Shown: piece after piece, positions 1 through 5,233 of the stretch
Layout: each line of letters starts with the position of its first letter
How positions within the stretch are numbered: position 1 is the first letter of the stretch
From: Acidobacteriota bacterium
GTDB taxonomy: Bacteria; Acidobacteriota; Terriglobia; Terriglobales; Acidobacteriaceae
Assembly: GCA_021778875.1 (NCBI GenBank)
Contig: JAJYBT010000190.1
Location: 1 to 6,047 of the forward strand
Direction of reading: 5' to 3'
DNA: 6,047 nucleotides
Notes under the pieces: generated by a model
Told to the model about the DNA's origin: nothing
What the model saw: the letters and a program-made list of their open reading frames with translations, nothing else
The model's database searches: none
Made by a program: the position numbers and the translations under genes

Positions 1-1972
1 CGAGCATGTACTCATCCCGCAGGTCGGTTACGTTCGGGTCCTGCGGAAAATCCAGCGGCAGCGCCCGCAGAAACGGCGCGCCCGTCTGCCACGTGTGATA
101 GCCAAGCGAGTAGATATACGGCATTAGCTCATAGCGCAGCCGCAGATACTTCTCCAGAATCGGCTCCGCCTGCTTGCCATATGACCAGACCTCATTCTCC
201 CGGCGGCTGCCGTGCGAGCGCATGATGGGCAGGAATGTCGCATACTGGAACCACCGCGTGTACAGCTCCGGATAGTCGTCGTATCCGCCCACGTTCGCCC
301 GCGCATCCGAGGGGTCCAGCAGCGGCTTCCGCGCCGGATGATGCTCGCCCGGCAGATACTGCCAGCCGCCCGTGTCGTTGGACCAGTACGTAATCCCCGA
401 TGCCGCAAAGTCCAGCCCCGTGGGAATCTGGCGCTTCAAAGTGTCCCACGTCGGGTAGATATCCGAAGACCACACAATCGCGCCGTTCCTCTGTACGCCC
501 AGGTACGCATCCCGTGACAGGATCAAAGCCCGCTTCGCAGGCTCATCGCGCCGGAATCCGTCATACAGCGCGCCCGTGTGCAGCAGCGGATACACGTTGA
601 AGTACTGCGTCCCCGGCCCAATGTGGAAGTAGGCGCCGTCGGGCGGCAAGTCCGGCTCCGTCTCGTCCGCCCACAGCGAGTCAAAGCCCTTGCTCAGAAT
701 GTTGTCGCGAATCGTGTCCCAGTACCACTTCGCAGCGGCGGGGTTGGTCGTATCAATGTCAGAACCCGCGCGGTCATACGGCAACCCATTGATCGGCGTG
801 CCATCCGCCAGGTGGATAAACCAGCCGTTCTTCTGCAACTGCGCATAGTAGCGGTCTTCCGGCACAAAGCGCGGCCACACGCTGATCATCGTCTCGAATC
901 CCATATCGTGCAGTTGCCGGTTCATCGCCGTCGGATCGGGCCACGCCTTGGGGTCCATATCCATCTGGCCCATCTTCGTGTAGTAGAACCAGTCCACCAC
1001 CAGCACGTCCGCCGGCAGATGCCGGTCGCGATAGCCCTTCGCCACCGACATCAGCTCATCCTGGCTGGCATAGCGCTGTTTGCACTGGATGTATCCATAC
1101 GCCGCCTTGGGCAACATCGGCGTCGGCCCCGTCAGCAGCCGGTAGCCTGCATAAATCTCATCCGCCGTTTTCCCCGCAATCACAAAAAACGAGACGCGGT
1201 CGCCCACCTCGCTCTGCCAGCGAGTCTGCTCGTTAAAGCCCGGCTCGATAATCGTCTTCGACGGGTTGTCCCACACCATGCCGTAGCCCTTGTTCGTCAC
1301 CACGAACGGCACGCAGGTGCTCGGCCCGGCGGGCGACAGATAGTCCTGCCAGCAGCGCACCGGGTGCCCGCGATGATCCAGGAAGCCCTCCTGGTTCTGC
1401 CCCAGTCCGTAGTAGTGCTCGTCGTCCGGCGAAGCAAACGACGCGCCCACCACGTAGAACTCGGGGTCCGTCGGCCGGCGTTGCAGCGCCAGGCGCGCGG
1501 TCCCGTCCTTCTGGTTGGGAACCGCCTGCGACCAGCCCCGCATCTCCACCAGCTTCTTCCCGTCCGGCGTGCTCAGCGTGATGTGCGCCCACGGCGCCGA
1601 GCCGTTAAAGTACTTGCCAATGTCGGCCATCGACTTCAGCGGCGGCGGTCCCGCCGGATGCTCGCGGTCCACCGTGGCCACCATGCGCGACGAGCGATAC
1701 ACGTCGGCGTCCGCGGTCTGGCTCGCGCTCCAGCCCTCGGCATTCGGCGTGGCCACAAATCCATAGCCCGGCGGAGCCACGGCGGGCTCCCGCTTCAGGC
1801 TCAGGGTCACGCGCAGAATGTTCGGCGCATACGGCTCCAGCACAATCGTCTGGCCCGTCCGGTCCAGTTCCAGCCGCTGCGCGGAGCTCTGCGCAGGGCT
1901 CTGGGCAACGACACTCAGAGCGCCGCAGGCCACTCCGGCAACAAACGCGAGCAAAGCAGAATACCGTTTCAT
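1..1972 (-). CDS. Secreted glycoside hydrolase family 31 (alpha-xylosidase/alpha-glucosidase-like), 3' end outside window
   Basis: Predicted retaining alpha-glycosidase that hydrolyses alpha-xylosidic or alpha-glucosidic bonds in exported or imported saccharides. The start is ATG at 1972, preceded by GGAG six bases away. Residues 1-23 look like a Sec signal peptide (MKRY, a hydrophobic stretch, then VVA before QS), so the enzyme should act in the periplasm or outside. A beta-sandwich N-terminal region precedes the GH31 barrel. Barrel landmarks are VVDWFYY with D327, then MGQMDMD and WPDP; WADETEPD with D436 as likely nucleophile; YWSNDTGGW with D533 as likely acid/base; FLPIMRSHG near 585-587; and RYELMPYIYSLGY. 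About 656 residues are visible, up to the DEYML segment that follows the barrel; the C-terminal beta domains are missing. Known: these motifs define GH31 (clan GH-D). Inferred: the MGQMD and WPDP context leans towards the alpha-xylosidase-like branch, but substrate cannot be fixed. Cys16 lacks a good lipobox, so a lipoprotein is less likely. Confidence 0.93.
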   Translation of the reverse strand, partial: MKRYSALLAFVAGVACGALSVVAQSPAQSSAQRLELDRTGQTIVLEPYAPNILRVTLSLKREPAVAPPGYGFVATPNAEGWSASQTADADVYRSSRMVATVDREHPAGPPPLKSMADIGKYFNGSAPWAHITLSTPDGKKLVEMRGWSQAVPNQKDGTARLALQRRPTDPEFYVVGASFASPDDEHYYGLGQNQEGFLDHRGHPVRCWQDYLSPAGPSTCVPFVVTNKGYGMVWDNPSKTIIEPGFNEQTRWQSEVGDRVSFFVIAGKTADEIYAGYRLLTGPTPMLPKAAYGYIQCKQRYASQDELMSVAKGYRDRHLPADVLVVDWFYYTKMGQMDMDPKAWPDPTAMNRQLHDMGFETMISVWPRFVPEDRYYAQLQKNGWFIHLADGTPINGLPYDRAGSDIDTTNPAAAKWYWDTIRDNILSKGFDSLWADETEPDLPPDGAYFHIGPGTQYFNVYPLLHTGALYDGFRRDEPAKRALILSRDAYLGVQRNGAIVWSSDIYPTWDTLKRQIPTGLDFAASGITYWSNDTGGWQYLPGEHHPARKPLLDPSDARANVGGYDDYPELYTRWFQYATFLPIMRSHGSRRENEVWSYGKQAEPILEKYLRLRYELMPYIYSLGYHTWQTGAPFLRALPLDFPQDPNVTDLRDEYML

Positions 1973-2097
1973 CCTGGGCTCCAGTGGAAGTCTGCGGCCG
2001 CACCCCTCGTGCGTCGCGCCAACCGAGTGTAAACCGATTCAGTAGACCATGGCCAGCCGCGCCTTCCCCCGCCCGCGCCGGGACGTTACGATGAAGC
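1973..2097. other. Divergent intergenic region between the GH31 and DUF92 genes
   Basis: A 125-bp spacer that must carry promoters in both directions. On the minus strand TGGCCA (2055-2050) and TACACT (2031-2026) are 18 bases apart and could be weak -35 and -10 elements for the GH31 gene. On the plus strand TACGAT (2087-2092) resembles a -10 element but sits only five bases before the GTG start of the DUF92 gene. No clear operator palindrome is visible beyond the short CCATGG. The promoter calls are low-confidence pattern matches. Confidence 0.3.
1979..1982 (-). promoter_or_regulatory. Ribosome binding site of the GH31 gene
   Basis: GGAG on the minus strand lies six bases before the ATG at 1972. 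This is good Shine-Dalgarno spacing and fixes the start that gives the complete signal peptide. Confidence 0.6.
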
Positions 2098-2988
2098 GTG
2101 GCCCCGATCAAGCTTCTCTGGCAATCCAAGCTCGTGCTGCTCCTCGTGCTGCCCTTTGTCGCAGCCGACATCGTCCTCGAATCCCGCTGGTGGCTCGATC
2201 AAGTCCCGCCCGTCGCCATCTGGACGCTTGGCCTCAGCGTCGTGCTCGGCCTCGTCGCCTGGCAAAGCGGCTCAGCCAAACCCGGCGCAGCCGTCGCCGG
2301 CGCCGCCATCAACGCCAGCCTCATGTTCGCCACCGCCACCCTGCCCTACCAGCCGTGGCAAACCGCGCTGGTTCCCGTAATGACCATGCTGGTGCTCACC
2401 TCGCTCGCCACGCGCGCCGGCCGCGCCCGCAAAGAGCGCATGGGCATCGCCGAGCACCGCACAGGCCGCGCCGTCTCGCAGGTCGCCGCCAACCTCGGCA
2501 TGGCCGCCATCGCATCCAATGCGCTCACGCAGGACGTGCTCTCATCCACCCACTGGTACCCGCGCGCAGCCCTCGTCCCTGCCCTGCTGCTCACCGGCGG
2601 CGTTGCCGCGCTGGCCGAGGCCGCCGCGGACACCGTCTCCTCCGAGCTGGGCCAGCTCATGAGCGCCCGTCCCCGCATGCTCACCACCCTGCGCCCAGCG
2701 GATCCCGGCACAGACGGCGCCATCAGCCTGGGCGGAACGCTGCTCGGCATGCTGGCCGCAGCCGTTGTCTCCGCAACGGCGGCGTTCGCCCTTCGCGGCG
2801 GTTGGCTCCTGTTTGCCTTCAGTTGGATCGGTGGCGTCTTCGGCCTCTTCTTTGACAGTCTGCTCGGCGCCACCCTGGAGCGTCGCGGCTGGCTTAACAA
2901 CGATGGCGTCAACTTCCTCTCCACCGTCAGCGCAGCGGTTGTCGCTCTCGCACTGCTCGCCCTGCTGCCCGCGCCCAACCTGCCCTGA
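2098..2988 (+). CDS. DUF92 (TIGR00297) family integral membrane protein
   Basis: A 296-residue polytopic membrane protein of the DUF92 family (Pfam PF01940). Hydrophobic segments lie near residues 11-27, 38-55, 63-82, 86-103, 157-175, 209-232, 235-252 and 275-292. Conserved family blocks are visible: AAADTVSSELGQ (175-186), GTDGAISLGGTLLG (204-217) and DSLLGATLERRGWLNNDGVN (253-272). These polar residues inside membrane segments are the likely active site. Known: plant VTE6, a phytyl-phosphate kinase of vitamin E synthesis, belongs to this family; the role of most bacterial members is not established. A lipid-alcohol phosphate kinase activity here is therefore only inference. The start is GTG at 2098: an in-frame TGA at 2092-2094 excludes anything further upstream, and no good Shine-Dalgarno sequence precedes it, so a later GTG (2134) remains possible. 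The gene is divergent from the GH31 gene and convergent with the DUF218 gene. Confidence 0.88.
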   Translation: MAPIKLLWQSKLVLLLVLPFVAADIVLESRWWLDQVPPVAIWTLGLSVVLGLVAWQSGSAKPGAAVAGAAINASLMFATATLPYQPWQTALVPVMTMLVLTSLATRAGRARKERMGIAEHRTGRAVSQVAANLGMAAIASNALTQDVLSSTHWYPRAALVPALLLTGGVAALAEAAADTVSSELGQLMSARPRMLTTLRPADPGTDGAISLGGTLLGMLAAAVVSATAAFALRGGWLLFAFSWIGGVFGLFFDSLLGATLERRGWLNNDGVNFLSTVSAAVVALALLALLPAPNLP

Positions 2989-3006
2989 GGCGCGCTCTGC
3001 TGCGTG

Positions 3007-3624
3007 CTACTCCAGGTGCAGCCGCCAGGCCGTGTAGCTCAGAATCTCGTGGATCACCGGGTTCCACTGCGAGGTGGTGCCCTCCACGGGCACGCGCTGC
3101 CGTGGCGAGGGGAGCACCTCCAGCCCGTTCGCCTTGCAGATTGCGTGAATGCGGAACAGGTGCGTGCCGTCGCTCACCACCACCAGCCGGTGAAATCCGT
3201 TGGCCCGCGCAATCACGGCCACGCGCCGCGCGGAGTCCGCCGTGCTGCGGCTGTGCGTCTCGGCAATGATGTCGGAGTCCGGTATGCCCTGCGCCCGCAG
3301 ATACTCGCGGCCCACCCCGCCCTCGGAGTAGGCATCGCCGCCGTCGCCGCCCAGCGTGATGATCAGCGGTGCGATTCCGCGGTTGTACAGGGCCTCCGCG
3401 TGATCCAGCCGGGCCCGGTACACCGGTGACGGCCTGCCGTCGTACTCCGCCGCGCCAAACACCGCAATCGCATCCGCCGGCGCAGCCTCGTCGCGGCTGG
3501 CGTAGCGCTCAATCTGAGCATAAACCCAGCAGCACCACGCGCCACCCAATGCCAGCACCAGAACAAGCAGGAACGCTCCGCCCACCAGCCAGCGGTGTTG
3601 TTTCGCGATGTCCCACTTGCTCAT
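3007..3624 (-). CDS. DUF218/YdcF-like membrane-anchored protein
   Basis: A 205-residue protein with one N-terminal membrane segment (about 12-35, flanked by basic residues K8 and R11) followed by a DUF218 domain (Pfam PF02698). Family features are AIAVFGAAEYDGRPSPVYRA (52-71), the IITLGGDGGD strand-loop (88-97), E122 with the SRST element (125-128), and VVSDGTHLFR (149-158) in place of the commoner SDxxHMxR form. Known: the family includes E. coli YdcF, which binds S-adenosylmethionine, and SanA and ElyC, which are linked to envelope integrity. The exact reaction is not settled. Inference: the domain probably faces the periplasm, with a role at the cell envelope. The start ATG lies 9 bases after the tsaC stop with no strong ribosome site, which suggests co-transcription and coupled translation. 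The gene converges on the DUF92 gene with an 18-base gap. Confidence 0.87.
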   Translation of the reverse strand: MSKWDIAKQHRWLVGGAFLLVLVLALGGAWCCWVYAQIERYASRDEAAPADAIAVFGAAEYDGRPSPVYRARLDHAEALYNRGIAPLIITLGGDGGDAYSEGGVGREYLRAQGIPDSDIIAETHSRSTADSARRVAVIARANGFHRLVVVSDGTHLFRIHAICKANGLEVLPSPRQRVPVEGTTSQWNPVIHEILSYTAWRLHLE

Positions 3625-3633
3625 GCGGTCATC

Positions 3634-4278
3634 TTAACGCTGCAGTACCATCACCACTTCGTGCGTCGGAATCGCGCCTTCGCGCAGAATCTCCCAGCGC
3701 CCCGGCCCCAGGGAAAGGTCCACAATCGTGGTCGGCATCGCGCGCCCGGTCGGTCCGCCATCGATAATCAGCGGAATGCGGTCGCCAATCTGGTCGCGCA
3801 CGCAGGCAGCGTGCGTACACTCCGAAGCACCCTGCAGATTGGCCGAGGTCGCCGTTATCGGCAGGCCAAGCTTCTCCACCACCGCCCGCGGAATCGCCGC
3901 ATCCGGCACGCGCAGCGCCACGTTCCCCGTATTCGCCGTGGAGCGCAGCGGCAGCTTGGTGCCCGCGCGCACAATAATCGTCAGAGGTCCCGGCCAGAAC
4001 TTGTCCGCCAGCCGGTCCAGCATCGGATCCGTGTCACGCGCCAGCTCATAGGCCTGCGAGACAGACGCGATCAGCAGCGACAGCGGCTTGTGCTTCTGCC
4101 GGGTCTTGATCTGGTAGATCCGCTCCACGGCATGCAGATTGACCGGGTCCACGGCCAGGCCGTAGAAGGTGTCCGTGGGTAAGGCAACCACATCCCCTTT
4201 GCGCAGACAGGAGACTACATAATCGATCCGGTCCGGCTGGGGTTCATCGGGATGGACACGCAAGATTTCCGCGGACAA
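3634..4278 (-). CDS. tsaC: L-threonylcarbamoyladenylate synthase (TsaC/Sua5/YrdC family)
   Basis: Makes threonylcarbamoyl-AMP from threonine, bicarbonate and ATP. This is the first step of the t6A modification at position 37 of ANN-decoding tRNAs; TsaD with TsaB and TsaE then transfers the group. It acts in the cytoplasm. The 214 residues form a single YrdC domain, without the extra C-terminal domain of full-length Sua5. Visible motifs are ALPTDTFYGLA (32-42), K58-T-R60 with KPLSLLI (64-70), FWPGPLT (94-100), ALRVPD (121-126), TATSANLQG (142-150), PTTIVD (182-187) and REGAIP (199-204). In the TSAN block the usual SG is QG, and PTTIVD replaces the commoner PSTIVD. The start is TTG at 4278: an in-frame TAG lies 9 bases upstream, and GAGG nine bases before the TTG supports it. 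It is the first gene of a pair with the DUF218 gene. Confidence 0.93.
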   Translation of the reverse strand: MSAEILRVHPDEPQPDRIDYVVSCLRKGDVVALPTDTFYGLAVDPVNLHAVERIYQIKTRQKHKPLSLLIASVSQAYELARDTDPMLDRLADKFWPGPLTIIVRAGTKLPLRSTANTGNVALRVPDAAIPRAVVEKLGLPITATSANLQGASECTHAACVRDQIGDRIPLIIDGGPTGRAMPTTIVDLSLGPGRWEILREGAIPTHEVVMVLQR

Positions 4279-4287
4279 GAAGGTCTA

Positions 4288-4291
4288 CCTC
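4288..4291 (-). promoter_or_regulatory. Ribosome binding site deciding the TTG start of tsaC
   Basis: GAGG on the minus strand lies nine bases before TTG 4278. The in-frame stop TAG between this site and the TTG excludes any longer reading frame, so the rare start codon is supported by both signals. Confidence 0.55.
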
Positions 4292-4322
4292 GGTTCCCGA
4301 ATTGCAGACGCCACAAAGACGG

Positions 4323-4351
4323 AAGCTATCACAGCACCAGCAGCGGTGCAA
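4323..4351 (-). promoter_or_regulatory. Candidate promoter for tsaC and the DUF218 gene
   Basis: On the minus strand TTGCAC (4351-4346) and TAGCTT (4328-4323) are separated by 17 bases. Each hexamer matches the sigma-70 consensus at only three positions, so the support is mainly spacing and location. The implied leader before TTG 4278 is roughly 35-40 bases. Confidence 0.22.
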
Positions 4352-4394
4352 GTTCCACCCAACCGCCCGTGGCTCGCAAATCGCCAAAAGAGCA

Positions 4395-4400
4395 TAGAAT
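4395..4400 (+). promoter_or_regulatory. Candidate -10 element for the methyltransferase-rarA unit
   Basis: TAGAAT matches TATAAT in five of six positions and ends 29 bases before the ATG at 4430. No good -35 hexamer is present 16-18 bases upstream. If it is used, transcription would begin near 4407, which also argues against the GTG start at 4346. Confidence 0.3.
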
Positions 4401-4429
4401 CGGCTAAGAGCTTCAGACGACTCGCACGG

Positions 4430-5233
4430 ATGCCTCTTCGCATTGTACAGAGTAAGCAGAACAGCCGCCTCAAGGAGCTGCGGCGCGCCTTCGCACAGCC
4501 GGGCCGCGGTGCGCAGGGCCTTGCCGCGATTGAAGGCCCCAACCTGCTTGCGGAAGCTCTGCGCGCCGGCCTTGCCCTTCGCACCGTCTTCGTCGCCGAA
4601 AGCGCGCAGCATCTGCTCGACGGCCTCGCCCTGTCGCCGCAGGTCGAAGTCCTCATCCTGTCCAGCGATCTGCTGCTCTCCGCCCTCGCCACGGAAGCGC
4701 CCCAACCCATCGCCGCGCTCGTGCAGCCGCCCCGCTGGACGTGGCACGACATCCTTCAGCCCGCCGCTTCCACCGCTCCGCTCATCCTCGTCCTCGCCGG
4801 ACTGCAGGACCCCGGCAACATCGGCACCATTCTGCGCTCGGCAGAGGCCTTCGCCGCCACCGGCATCGTCGCTCTGCCCGGCACCGTCAGCCCGTGGAAC
4901 CCCAAGGCCGTCCGCGCCTCCGCCGGCAGCGTCTTCCGCCTTCCGCTGCTGCACGCCGAGCCGGCAGATTGCCTCGCCCGCCTTCACGCCGCCGGCCTCC
5001 AGACCTTCGCCACCATTCCGCACGGCGCCGCGCCCGCACCGGAGGCCGACCTCGCCGCTCCCGTCGCCCTGCTCATCGGCAACGAAGGCAACGGCCTCGC
5101 CCCCGAGCTTGCACGGCAGGCCAGCGCCGCCATCACCATCCCCTGCCCCGGCCCCGTCGAAAGCCTCAACGCCGCCGTCGCCACCAGCATCCTGCTCTAT
5201 GAGGCCTCGCGCCAGCGCGGTGGCAAGCCATGA
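4430..5233 (+). CDS. SpoU/TrmH family RNA 2'-O-ribose methyltransferase
   Basis: A cytoplasmic S-adenosylmethionine-dependent methyltransferase of the trefoil-knot SPOUT class that methylates a ribose 2'-OH in rRNA or tRNA. It has 267 residues, normal for the family. The N-terminal part (about 1-100, with NSRLKELRRAF at 11-21 and the IEGPNLLAEAL block at 34-44) resembles the substrate-binding domain of rRNA-type members. The C-terminal catalytic domain shows motif 1 at 127-141 (DPGNIGTILRSAEAF, with N130 and catalytic R136), motif 2 at 213-223 (ALLIGNEGNGL, with E219), and motif 3 at 241-257 (GPVESLNAAVATSILLY, with S245 and N247), all intact. The target nucleotide cannot be told; an RlmB/YsgA/TsnR-like rRNA role is the best guess. 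ATG 4430 is chosen because family similarity begins there; an upstream GTG at 4346 would add 28 unrelated residues. There is no strong ribosome site. Its stop overlaps the rarA start. Confidence 0.92.
   Translation: MPLRIVQSKQNSRLKELRRAFAQPGRGAQGLAAIEGPNLLAEALRAGLALRTVFVAESAQHLLDGLALSPQVEVLILSSDLLLSALATEAPQPIAALVQPPRWTWHDILQPAASTAPLILVLAGLQDPGNIGTILRSAEAFAATGIVALPGTVSPWNPKAVRASAGSVFRLPLLHAEPADCLARLHAAGLQTFATIPHGAAPAPEADLAAPVALLIGNEGNGLAPELARQASAAITIPCPGPVESLNAAVATSILLYEASRQRGGKP
5219..5223 (+). promoter_or_regulatory. Likely ribosome binding site of rarA
   Basis: GGTGG, one mismatch from GGAGG, lies six bases before ATG 5230 and inside the last codons of the methyltransferase gene. It supports the start that overlaps the upstream stop by four bases. 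Confidence 0.45.

Larger units (their letters stand above)
4279..4429. other. Divergent intergenic region between tsaC and the SpoU methyltransferase
   Basis: A 151-bp spacer, less GC-rich than the flanking genes, between two divergent transcription units. It should hold the promoters of both. I see no tRNA-like fold, riboswitch or convincing inverted repeat. The reading frame of the methyltransferase stays open back to a GTG at 4346, but that extension has no family resemblance and no ribosome site, so I treat it as non-coding. Confidence 0.5.

Noticed and set aside
578..2032. A 484-codon open frame on the plus strand opposite the GH31 gene
   Set aside because: Its translation is rich in Arg, His, Val and Pro with no domain-like pattern, and it lies wholly opposite a gene with clear GH31 motifs. 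G-ending codons on the minus strand deplete stops on the opposite strand.
2049..2855. A 268-codon frame overlapping the DUF92 gene on the same strand
   Set aside because: Its product is Arg/Ala/His/Pro-rich low complexity, typical of an out-of-frame reading of GC-rich DNA; the DUF92 frame carries the conserved family blocks.
2989..3008. Possible hairpin terminator between the convergent DUF92 and DUF218 genes (stem 2989-2995 with 3002-3008)
   Set aside because: The stem is about seven pairs including two G-U pairs, has no T-tract, and is weaker still read on the minus strand. Short GC-rich inverted matches like this arise by chance.
4346..4429. N-terminal extension of the methyltransferase from GTG 4346
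   Set aside because: The added 28 residues do not resemble the family, no ribosome site precedes the GTG, and a candidate -10 element lies inside the extension.
4244..5023. A 259-codon minus-strand frame spanning the tsaC start, the intergenic region and the methyltransferase
   Set aside because: It is Gly/Ala/Glu-rich with no motif, while the opposite frame has all three SPOUT motifs intact.
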